DNA of 64,000 nucleotides, from assembly GCF_003008515.1 (NCBI RefSeq), contig NZ_CP027668.1:4381001-4445000 (forward strand). Reading direction: 5' to 3'. The DNA is from Phreatobacter cathodiphilus (GTDB lineage: Bacteria; Pseudomonadota; Alphaproteobacteria; Rhizobiales; Phreatobacteraceae). Shown here in pieces: positions 17,958 through 25,700 of this stretch. Positions within the stretch are counted from its first letter, which is position 1. Every line of letters begins with the position of its first letter. Both the position numbers and the translations under genes were made by a program. The notes beneath the pieces are model-generated. The model had not been told where the DNA came from. It saw only the letters and a list, made by a program, of their open reading frames with translations, and did no database searches.

Positions 17958-18787
17958 TCAGGATCGCTTCAGGTCGACCGTCAGGGTCCGGCGGTCCTGC
18001 AAATGCACCACCGCCCACGCGTCGTTCATCGGCTCCAGCCGGATGAGCGGCGCCGGCAGCGGTACGGACGCGACGATGCGGCCTGACCCGCCGGCGAAGC
18101 TGACGGCGACGAGGCGCAGGCGGTCGAGCGAGGGCAGCACGATCTCCGGGGCGCCGTCGCCGTCGATGTCGCTGATGCGGCCGAGGTCGAGGTCGCGCGA
18201 GCCGATGACGTGGTTCGTCACCCCGTCGAGTCTGGCGACCTCCTCCAGCCGCGCGCCCTCGCGCCGGTAGAGCCGGAGTGAGCCGGCGATGTGCGGCGTC
18301 ACCACCGCCGCCACCAGCGGCCTGCCCGTCCGGGTGAAGTCGGCGACGCCGACCGGGTTCAGCCAGCGGTTCGGCGTGCCGATCGCCTCGCTCTCGGCGA
18401 GCGGCGTGATGGCTCCGCGCCGATCGCATAGGCGGCGAGCGCCGCGCCCCGACGGAGATAGGACTTCACCACGAGGGCGGCGGGCGAGCCGCCGCCGAGA
18501 TCGACCAGCCGCACGCGCCGGTCTTCGAACACGGCATCGGGCCCGAGCCGGTGGTGCAGGCTCCTTCCGCCGCGCTCGACCACGAAACCGCCGGCCTCGA
18601 TGGCATCGCCCAGCACGCCGTGGGCATAGCGCGTGGTCGGGTCGATCAGCCAGGCGGTCAGGCCGCCCGCGCGGGTGGTCTCCGTGTCGGGCAGCCGCGG
18701 CGCTGCCGGCTGCGCCAGGGCGGGGGAGGCCAGCGCGGCGGTGAAACCGGCGAGGAGGGTGCGGCGGGTGGTCGAAACGGGAGCCAT
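17958..18787 (-). pseudogene. FG-GAP/VCBS-repeat exported protein, broken by one frameshift
   Basis: The N-terminal half reads from 18787: a twin-arginine-like signal (RRTLLAGF..LASPALAQP), then a repeat domain as far as AAYAIGAEP. The continuation ITPLAESE..NRWLNPVGVADF and the FG-GAP-like segments (RISDIDGDGAPEIVLPS) lie in another frame down to 17958. Adding one base near 18410/18411 would join the halves into a protein of about 275 residues. So the gene is either a recent pseudogene or carries a sequencing or assembly error. The family is a periplasmic beta-propeller of unknown function. It sits tail to tail with the preceding Bug gene, 6 bp apart. Confidence 0.75.
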
Positions 18788-18920
18788 GGCGTTTCCTCAT
18801 CCGGGGCAGAAAGAGCGGACGGAGCTTGGCGCCGACGCAAGGCGCCGGGCGACCATCCCGCTCTCCCGCTCCCAGCATCTACGGGAGAATCACCGGCCCT
18901 GTTTCACCCGCCCCGGGCGA

Positions 18921-19892
18921 TCACTCGATGCGGGCACCCGACGCCTTGACGATCTCGGCCCAGACCTTGAGGTCCGCGTCGAGCTTGGCCGCCAGCTCGG
19001 CGGGGGTGGAGGTCACCACCTCGGCGCCCTGCTGGGCGAACTTCGCCTTGATGTCGGGGGCCTGCAGCGCCCGGTGCGTGCCGGCCACCAGCTTGTCGAT
19101 GATCGGCTGCGGCGTGCCGGCGATGGCGTAGAGGGCGATCCACAGCTCGGCGTCGAAGCCCGGCACCGTCTCGGCGATGGTCGGCACGTCGGGCACGAAG
19201 CTGTTGCGCTTCAGCGTCGAGACGCCGAGCGCCCTGACCGTGCCGGCCTGGATCTGGCTGATGGCGGCCGGCAGATTGGCGAAGGTGATCGGCACGTGGC
19301 CGGCGATGACGTCCGACAGCGCCGGGGCGATGCCGCGATAGGGGATGTGCTTGAGGTCGATGCCGGCGCGCGACTTCAGCATCTCGCCGACCAGGTGGTT
19401 CAGCGTGCCGTTGCCGGCCGAGGCGTAGTGGTAGAAGCCCGGCTTCTCCTTCGCCATGCGGATGAGGTCGGCCACCGTCTTCGCCTCGAAGGACGGGTTG
19501 ACCACCAGCACGTTCGGCACGGTGCCGAGCAGCGAGACCGGCGCGAAGTCCTTCACCGGGTCGAAGCCGGTGCGCGCATAGAGCGCCGGGTTGATGGCCT
19601 GGCTCGCGGAAATGGTGACGAGGAGCGTGTAGCCGTCCGGCGTCGACCGGGCCGCCGCCTGCGAGCCGAGATTGCCGCCGGCACCCGCGCGATTCTCCAC
19701 CACGAAGCGCTGGCCCATCACCTCGGACAGCTTCTCCGACACCAGCCGGCCGATGATGTCGTTGGCCCCGCCCGCGGCCTGCGGGACGATGACCGTGACC
19801 GGCCGCGAGGGATAGTCGGCCTGGGCGAAGGCGGGGGCGGCGAGGCCTGAGGCGATCAGGCCGAGCGTCGTGCGGCGGCTGAGACTGTTCAT
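18921..19892 (-). CDS. Bug/TctC family periplasmic substrate-binding protein
   Basis: 323 residues from MNSLSRRTTLGLIASGLAAP, a twin-arginine-like signal ending AFAQ. The mature part has the standard Bug motifs: VTVIVPQAAGGANDIIGRLVSEKL, VVENRAGAGGNLGSQAAARS, and HIPYRGIAPALSDVIAGHV. It should bind a small carboxylate in the periplasm. No permease genes are adjacent. The start at 19892 is chosen because it begins the signal peptide; the frame is open 21 codons further upstream. The Bug protein at 16965-17951 is only distantly similar, so this is not a recent duplicate. Confidence 0.9.
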   Translation of the reverse strand: MNSLSRRTTLGLIASGLAAPAFAQADYPSRPVTVIVPQAAGGANDIIGRLVSEKLSEVMGQRFVVENRAGAGGNLGSQAAARSTPDGYTLLVTISASQAINPALYARTGFDPVKDFAPVSLLGTVPNVLVVNPSFEAKTVADLIRMAKEKPGFYHYASAGNGTLNHLVGEMLKSRAGIDLKHIPYRGIAPALSDVIAGHVPITFANLPAAISQIQAGTVRALGVSTLKRNSFVPDVPTIAETVPGFDAELWIALYAIAGTPQPIIDKLVAGTHRALQAPDIKAKFAQQGAEVVTSTPAELAAKLDADLKVWAEIVKASGARIE

Positions 19893-19992
19893 GCTGGGCT
19901 CCAGAGAGGGGCGGTATCGCCGCTTTCCTGCACATGGCGCGGCGGCCCGCGTCAAGCCGTCCGGGCAGCCGACGCATGGCCCCCCTGCGGGA

Positions 19993-21048
19993 TCAGGATG
20001 GCGAGGGGCTGCGCCTGAGCTCCGGATGCACCGTCTTGCCGAGAATGCCGCCGTCGCGGCCGATGACGTGGCTGGTCGACCCGACGATCAGCGGATCGGG
20101 CGCCACCGCCACGGAGGCGTCCTTGTTCGGATAGGGCAGGGAGGACAGGAAGTGCTGCATGCAGGCGAGGCGCGCCCGCTTCTTGTCGTCGGACTTGACG
20201 ATGGTCCAGGGCGCGTCGGCGGTGTCGGTGTAGAAGAACATCGCCTCCTTCGCCTCCGTATAGGCGTCCCACTTGTCGAGGGAGGCGCGGTCGATGGGCG
20301 ACAGCTTCCACTGTTTCAGCGGGTCGGTCTCGCGCGCCTCGAAGCGCAGGCGCTGCTCCTCCCGCGACACCGAGAACCAGTATTTGAACAGGCGGATGCC
20401 GGAGCGGGTCAGCATGCGCTCGAGCTCCGGGCATTGGCGCATGAATTCGAGATAGTCGGTGGGCGAGCAGAAGCCCATGACGCGCTCGACGCCCGCCCGG
20501 TTGTACCAGGAGCGATCGAACAGGGCGAGTTCGCCGGCCGAGGGCAGGTGGGCGACATAGCGCTGGAAGTACCATTGCGTGCGCTCCCGCTCGCTCGGCT
20601 TGGCGAGCGCCACCACCCGCGCCGTGCGCGGATTGAGATGCTCCATGTAGCGCTTGATCGTGCCGCCCTTGCCGGCGGCGTCGCGACCCTCGAACAGCAC
20701 GACGATGCGCTCGCCCGTCTCCTCGATCCAGCGTTGCGCCTTCAGCAGTTCGCGCTGGAGCTGGACCATGTGCGCCTCGTAGGGCTTGGCCGCCATGCGC
20801 GTCACATAGGGGTATTCGCCGCTCTCGAAGAGCCGGCGGATGGTCGCCGGGTCGCGCTTCATCTGGGCGAGCTGGTGGCGGCCGCGGGCCGTGCGGCCTG
20901 GCTTCGCCTCCGCCTCCGTCTCCCCCGCCGCCTGGGCGATGGCCGCCGCGCCCTCCGGGGTCGCGATCTCGGCGGGAGCGGGCGGCGCCGCGGCCGTCTG
21001 CGGCTCCGTCGGAGCCGATCCTTCGGGGTGAATGGCGTCCTGCATCAT
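19993..21048 (-). CDS. ppk2: Polyphosphate kinase 2
   Basis: 351 residues. After an Ala/Pro/Glu-rich N-terminal tail of about 50 residues comes the PPK2 core: Walker A FEGRDAAGKGGTIKRY near residue 118, Walker B LFDRSWYNRAGVERVMGF near 175, and the lid region around RQCPELERML. It transfers phosphate between polyphosphate and nucleotides, typically making GTP or ATP from polyphosphate in the cytosol. The single-domain length fits class I; the ADP versus GDP preference is not decidable here. It is divergent from the radical SAM gene, with a 150-bp gap. Confidence 0.92.
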   Translation of the reverse strand: MMQDAIHPEGSAPTEPQTAAAPPAPAEIATPEGAAAIAQAAGETEAEAKPGRTARGRHQLAQMKRDPATIRRLFESGEYPYVTRMAAKPYEAHMVQLQRELLKAQRWIEETGERIVVLFEGRDAAGKGGTIKRYMEHLNPRTARVVALAKPSERERTQWYFQRYVAHLPSAGELALFDRSWYNRAGVERVMGFCSPTDYLEFMRQCPELERMLTRSGIRLFKYWFSVSREEQRLRFEARETDPLKQWKLSPIDRASLDKWDAYTEAKEAMFFYTDTADAPWTIVKSDDKKRARLACMQHFLSSLPYPNKDASVAVAPDPLIVGSTSHVIGRDGGILGKTVHPELRRSPSPS

Positions 21049-21198
21049 GGCTCTCCCTCCCGTATCGCGGTGGGGTGAGGAGACGGCGAAAGGCCGCGCC
21101 CTGCCATGTCATGGATCAAGCGTTGCCGCCTGCGGCAGGCCGCCGCCCTTGAATTGCCATGGTGCAGATGTGAACATAAAGGGAACACGAGAGGTCCC

Positions 21199-22413
21199 AT
21201 GGACACCAAGGTCGCCGCCAAGCTCCGCATCCTCGCCGATGCGGCCAAATACGACGCCTCCTGCGCCTCCTCGGGGGCGCCGAAACGGGCGGCCGGCGCC
21301 AAGGGCCTCGGCTCCACCACGGGGGCCGGCATCTGCCACGCCTACACGCCGGACGGGCGCTGCATCTCGCTTCTGAAGATCCTGCTGACCAACTACTGCC
21401 TCTACGACTGCGCCTATTGCATCAACCGCCGCTCCTCCAACGTGCGGCGCGCCCGCTTCACCGTGCAGGAGGTGGTCGACCTCACCGTCAATTTCTACAA
21501 GCGCAACTACATCGAGGGCCTGTTCCTCTCCTCCGGCATCGTGAAGAACCCCGACCACACGATGGAGGAGATGATCGAGGTGGCGAAGCGCCTGCGCCGC
21601 GACCACCTCTTCGCCGGCTACATCCACCTCAAGACCATCCCCGAGGCGAGCCCCTGGCTCGTCGAGCAGGCCGGGCTCTGGGCCGACCGCCTCTCGATCA
21701 ATCTCGAACTGCCGAGCCAGCAGAGCCTCGAGGAATTGGCGCCGGAGAAGAACGGCGGCACCATCCGCGCCGCCATGGGCCAGATGCACGAGCGCATCGT
21801 CGAGGCCAAGGCCGAGAAGCGCCGCTTCTCCCCCGCCGGCCAGAGCACGCAGATGATCGTCGGCGCCGACGCCACCACCGACGAGGGCGTGCTGCGAACC
21901 AGCGACGGGCTCTACCGCCGCTACGCCCTGCGCCGCGTCTACTATTCCGCCTTCAGCCCCATCCCCGAGCCGAGCAAGGTGCTGCCGCTGAAGGCGCCGC
22001 CGCTGCAGCGCGAGCACCGCCTCTACCAGGCCGACTGGCTGCTGCGCTTCTACGGCTTCTCCGTCGACGAGGTGGCGGCCGGGGGCGATGCCGGCATGCT
22101 CGACCTCGACATCGACCCGAAGCTCGCCTGGGCGCTCAAGCACCGGGAAAGCTTTCCCGTCGACGTCAACACCGCCGATCGCGAGCTGCTGTTGCGCGTG
22201 CCCGGCCTCGGCACCCGCGTCGTCGACCGCATCGTCGCCGCGCGCCGCCACACCACGCTGCGGCTCGACGATCTCGCGCGGCTCACTCCCGGCCTGAAAC
22301 GGGCGCGGCCCTTCCTCGTCACCCCCGACCACAGGCCGACCCGGCTCATCGACCGGCAGGACCTGCGCGCCCGCATCGCGCCGAAGCCGGCGCAGCTCGA
22401 ACTCTTCGGCTGA
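21199..22413 (+). CDS. Putative DNA modification/repair radical SAM protein (UdgX partner)
   Basis: 404 residues. The radical SAM cluster motif CLYDCAYC has cysteines at residues 67, 71 and 74 in the canonical CX3CX2C spacing. It binds a 4Fe-4S cluster and S-adenosylmethionine. Near residue 325, DVNTADRELLLRVPGLGTRVVDRI is a helix-hairpin-helix, the usual non-specific DNA-binding element. The family is annotated as DNA modification/repair and is almost always paired with a DUF4130-UdgX protein, as here (6-bp gap to the next ATG). The reaction is not established. The ATG at 21199 was chosen because the family start MDTKVAAKLRILADAAKYDAS begins there. Confidence 0.9.
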   Translation: MDTKVAAKLRILADAAKYDASCASSGAPKRAAGAKGLGSTTGAGICHAYTPDGRCISLLKILLTNYCLYDCAYCINRRSSNVRRARFTVQEVVDLTVNFYKRNYIEGLFLSSGIVKNPDHTMEEMIEVAKRLRRDHLFAGYIHLKTIPEASPWLVEQAGLWADRLSINLELPSQQSLEELAPEKNGGTIRAAMGQMHERIVEAKAEKRRFSPAGQSTQMIVGADATTDEGVLRTSDGLYRRYALRRVYYSAFSPIPEPSKVLPLKAPPLQREHRLYQADWLLRFYGFSVDEVAAGGDAGMLDLDIDPKLAWALKHRESFPVDVNTADRELLLRVPGLGTRVVDRIVAARRHTTLRLDDLARLTPGLKRARPFLVTPDHRPTRLIDRQDLRARIAPKPAQLELFG

Positions 22414-22419
22414 CCCGCC

Positions 22420-23841
22420 ATGCTCATGAACGCCGCCTCCATGGTGCAGATCCGTCTTGGGCCGGGCGCCGATCTCGACGGCTTCCGCGCCGCCGCCCGC
22501 AGCCTCGTCGCCGCCGGGACCCCGCCGGAGGCGGTGGTCTGGACGCAGGGCGGGGCGGCCGATCTCTTCGGCGCGCCGGTCCTTCCCGACGGGCCGCCGC
22601 TCAGCCTGCCGCGGGCCGCGGCCGACCTCGTCCAGCTCGTCGTCTGCCACCGCGATCCCGAGCGCTTCGGCCTCCTCTACCGGCTGATCTGGCGCCTCAC
22701 CCACGGCGAGAAGGCGCTGCTCGAGGTGATGAGCGACCCGCTCGTCCACCGCCTCGCCATGATGGGCAAGGCCATCCGCCGCGACCTCCACAAGATGCAC
22801 GCCTTCCTGCGCTTCCGCCGCGTCGAGACCGCGAAGGGCGAGCGCTTCGTCGCCTGGTTCGAGCCCGACCACCACATCCTCGCCGCCGCCGCGCCCTTCT
22901 TCCGCAACCGCTTCGGCAGCCTCGACTGGACCATCCTCACCCCCGAGGGCCGGGTGAGCTGGACCGGCGGCGCGCTCGTCTTCGGCCCGGCCGCCACCCG
23001 CGACGAGGCGGCGGCCGGCGACGGTTTCGAGGAGGGCTGGCGCGACTATTACGAGAGCACCTTCAACCCCGCCCGCCTCAACACCACGGCGATGCGCGCC
23101 GAGATGCCGAAGAAATACTGGCGCAACATGCCGGAGACGGCGGCCATCCCTGGCATGGTGCGCGCCGCCCTCTCGCGCGTTGACGGCATGATGGAGAGGG
23201 AGCCCGCCATGCCGACGAGACGCAATCCGGACAAGGCCGTCGCCGCCATGCAGGAGGCGGGGCCCCACTCGCTCGAGGAGCTGAACCGCATCATATCGGG
23301 CTCCGAGCCGCTCGTGCCGGGCGCCACCCGCGCCGTGCTGGGGGAGGGGCCGGTGGGCGCCGCCATCGCCTTCGTCGGCGAGCAGCCGGGCGACCAGGAG
23401 GACCTCCAGGGCCGCCCCTTCGTCGGCCCCGCCGGCCAGCTTCTCGACCGCGCCCTGGCCGAGGCCGGCATCGAGCGGTCCGCCACCTATCTCACCAATG
23501 CGGTGAAGCACTTCAAGTTCGTGCAGCGCGGCCGGCGCCGCATCCATGAATCGCCCACCGCCGGCGAGGTGAAGCACTATCGCTGGTGGCTGGAGCGCGA
23601 GCTCGATCTCGTCCGGCCGGGCCTCGTCGTGGCGCTCGGCGCCACCGCCGCGCTGGCACTCGCCGGCAAGGCCGTACCGGTCGGCCGCAACCGCGGCCTC
23701 TTCCGCTTCGGCGACCGGCCGGGCTTCCTCACCGTCCACCCCTCCTCGCTGCTGCGCGAGCCCGATCCGCAGGCGCGCGAGGAGGGGTTCCGCCGGTATT
23801 GCGAGGACATGAGGCGCATCCGCGAGCTCGCCGCGGCGTGA
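22420..23841 (+). CDS. DUF4130 / UdgX-type uracil-DNA glycosylase fusion without Fe-S cysteines
   Basis: 473 residues. DUF4130 occupies about 1-255, with IRRDLHKMHAFLRFRR. From about 280 there is a UdgX-like glycosylase domain: GEQPG at 320-324, TNAVKHFKF, the UdgX loop RRRIH with His376 (the residue that bonds covalently to the abasic sugar in UdgX), and HPSSLL at 440-445. The cysteines expected to hold the 4Fe-4S cluster are missing: the usual CxxC reads SGSE at 293-296, the usual Cys before RWW is Tyr387, and Cys461 is the only cysteine in the domain. The gene follows the radical SAM gene by 6 bp, the standard pair. The protein should recognise uracil in DNA. Confidence 0.85.
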   Translation: MLMNAASMVQIRLGPGADLDGFRAAARSLVAAGTPPEAVVWTQGGAADLFGAPVLPDGPPLSLPRAAADLVQLVVCHRDPERFGLLYRLIWRLTHGEKALLEVMSDPLVHRLAMMGKAIRRDLHKMHAFLRFRRVETAKGERFVAWFEPDHHILAAAAPFFRNRFGSLDWTILTPEGRVSWTGGALVFGPAATRDEAAAGDGFEEGWRDYYESTFNPARLNTTAMRAEMPKKYWRNMPETAAIPGMVRAALSRVDGMMEREPAMPTRRNPDKAVAAMQEAGPHSLEELNRIISGSEPLVPGATRAVLGEGPVGAAIAFVGEQPGDQEDLQGRPFVGPAGQLLDRALAEAGIERSATYLTNAVKHFKFVQRGRRRIHESPTAGEVKHYRWWLERELDLVRPGLVVALGATAALALAGKAVPVGRNRGLFRFGDRPGFLTVHPSSLLREPDPQAREEGFRRYCEDMRRIRELAAA

Positions 23842-24241
23842 GGTATCGGGCCCATGCCCCACCTGAACCTTCCCCTCGCCGGGGCGAGGGGAGGGGGACT
23901 TCCACCGCCCGTCCCGCCTCCGCCCTCCGCGCCTGGCCCGACCGATGAGGTTTTGGCGCGGTCGAAGTCCCCCGCTCGACCTCAGCCCTGGCGCCTGGTC
24001 CGACCATCGAAGCCTGGCGCGCGATCGACGTCATCCTCCCTGCGCGCAGCGCGGGGAGGGTGCGGGTGGGGCCCTTCGGCCCCGGCGCCCGGTGCGGGTG
24101 GGACCCCGCTTCCGGTGTTCACGACGCGGGGCGCACCACGGGACCTGAAGCGGTCGTCGCCGCCCCATCTTGAAACATAGAAAAATGCGAATATGATAAT
24201 GCCATCCGGCGCGGTGGTCCCGCGCCCTCGGAGATGGCACC
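23842..24241. other. Intergenic region, 400 bp, no gene seen
   Basis: Mostly GC-rich low-complexity sequence with short palindromes (for example CCCCTCGCCGGGGCGAGGGG near 23875). The last 80 bp change to an AT-rich patch (about 24170-24207), the likely promoter and operator of the YeeE/YedE pair. No RNA gene or coding signal is visible. Confidence 0.5.
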
Positions 24242-24802
24242 ATGACCCTTCAGGCCACCTATGACGGCGCCCGCCCCGCCGCCGGCGCCGCCGCCCGCAT
24301 CGACTGGACGCCCTATGCGATCGGCGTCGGCATCGGCGTGCTGAGCTGGATCGTCTTCCTCGTCGTCAACAATCCGCTCGGCATCACCACCGCCCTGTCG
24401 CAGGTGTCGGGCGCCGTCGCCACGCCCCTCCTCGGCGCCGAGGCCGTGGCGAAGAACAGCTACTGGGCGCGCAACCTGCCCGCCCTCGACTACGGCACGC
24501 TGTTCCTCGTCGGAACCCTGTTCGGCGGCCTCGGCTCGGCCCTTCTCGCAGGCACCTTCCGCATCGAGCAGGTGCCGGAGGTCTGGGCCGGGCGCTTCGG
24601 CCCCTCGCCGATGAAGCGCTACGCCGTCGCCTTCCTCGGCGGCATCGTCGCCATGGTCGGCGCCCGCCTCGCCAACGGCTGCACCAGCGGCAACGGCATC
24701 TCCGGCGGCCTGCAACTGGCGCTCAGCGGCTGGGTCTTCCTCGCCGTGATGTTCGCCACCGGAACCGCCACCGCCTTCGCCATGTTCCGCACCGCCCGCT
24801 GA
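24242..24802 (+). CDS. YeeE/YedE family membrane protein (first half)
   Basis: 186 residues with about four hydrophobic segments. The sulfur-transport-domain motif NGCTSGNGISG (Cys near residue 145) is present. YeeE/YedE proteins carry thiosulfate or related sulfur species across the inner membrane, with conserved Cys residues handling the substrate. Here the transporter is split into two half-size proteins, like the PmpA/PmpB pair of Xylella and rhizobia. The second half starts 14 bp downstream. The related pairs are controlled by the ArsR-type sensor BigR/YgaV; no such gene is adjacent. Confidence 0.85.
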   Translation: MTLQATYDGARPAAGAAARIDWTPYAIGVGIGVLSWIVFLVVNNPLGITTALSQVSGAVATPLLGAEAVAKNSYWARNLPALDYGTLFLVGTLFGGLGSALLAGTFRIEQVPEVWAGRFGPSPMKRYAVAFLGGIVAMVGARLANGCTSGNGISGGLQLALSGWVFLAVMFATGTATAFAMFRTAR

Positions 24803-24816
24803 TCAGGACACCCGCC

Positions 24817-25374
24817 ATGACCCTTCCCGTCACCGGCACCGCCGCTCTCGCTCTCGCCCTCGTCTTCGGTTTCGCCTTCGGCTTCCTGCTGCACCGCGGC
24901 CGGGTCGCCGACTACAACACCATCGTCCGGCAGTTCCTGTTCGAGGACTTCACCGTCCTCAAGATCATGATGACGGCCATCGTCGTCGGCGGCGTCGGCG
25001 TCTTCCTCATGGCGCAGTTCGGCTGGGTGAAGTTCCACATCAAGCCGGCCGATCTGCTCGCCGTCTCCCTCGGCGCCGCGCTCTTCGGCGTCGGCATGGT
25101 GCTCTACGGCTATTGCCCCGGCACGGCGCTGGCCGCCATCGGCGGCGGCAGCCTCCACGCGCTGGTCGGCGCCGGCGGCATGCTGGTCGGCGGCATCCTC
25201 TATGCCCTGGTCTTCGACTGGGTGAAGGCGGTGATCCTGCCCGTCGGCGCCATGGGCAGGGTGCAGCTCCACACCCTGCTCGGCGTCAGCCCCTGGGCGA
25301 TCTTCGCGGTCCTCGCGGCGGTGGCGGTGGCGCTGTTCGTCACCATCGAGCGGATGGCGGCGAAGCGGGCCTGA
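24817..25374 (+). CDS. YeeE/YedE family membrane protein (second half)
   Basis: 185 residues, with hydrophobic segments at about 5-22, 48-65, 78-95, 105-130 and 150-175. The motif GYCPGTALAAIGGG near residue 100 carries the conserved Cys. It is PmpB-like and probably assembles with the preceding protein into one sulfur-compound channel. The genes are 14 bp apart and a rho-independent terminator follows, so they form a two-gene operon. The transported species (thiosulfate, persulfide or other) cannot be told from the sequence. Confidence 0.85.
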   Translation: MTLPVTGTAALALALVFGFAFGFLLHRGRVADYNTIVRQFLFEDFTVLKIMMTAIVVGGVGVFLMAQFGWVKFHIKPADLLAVSLGAALFGVGMVLYGYCPGTALAAIGGGSLHALVGAGGMLVGGILYALVFDWVKAVILPVGAMGRVQLHTLLGVSPWAIFAVLAAVAVALFVTIERMAAKRA

Positions 25375-25415
25375 ACAGCCGACGGCGGGCCGCCCTCCCG
25401 CCCTCCGACCCTCCA

Positions 25416-25442
25416 AACGCCCGGCCCGCGGCCGGGCGTTTT
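25416..25442 (+). terminator. Rho-independent terminator of the YeeE/YedE pair
   Basis: A perfect 10-bp stem (25416-25425 with 25431-25440, loop CCGCG) runs into TTTT on the plus strand, 42 bp after the stop. Confidence 0.85.
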
Positions 25443-25700
25443 GCTTGCGGGAACTGCCGGCGACGGCATGCGGTGCCTTCTCCGGCCCGCGTTCCTCTTC
25501 AGGAGGCGATCCGGCGCACCGCAGCCGTAGTAGAGAAATATTCTTCAGCAGCACATTCGGACCCGGTACTGCGGCATGTATCAGGTAAAAAAGTACCATG
25601 ACCTTCTCCGGGTCCGTCAAAAGTGCGAATTAGACTTAAAGTTAACGTGAAATTAGGGATGGAGCACCGACAAGGGTTGCAGAGCCCGAGGGGTGCAATC
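25443..25700. promoter_or_regulatory. AT-rich leader upstream of the chemoreceptor gene
   Basis: From about 25530 the sequence becomes clearly AT-richer than its surroundings, with GGTAC..GTACC arms (25564-25598) and TTAAAGTTAACGTGAAATTAGG just before the start. It is probably the promoter region of the chemoreceptor. I could not assign a sigma factor or a specific operator. Confidence 0.4.
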
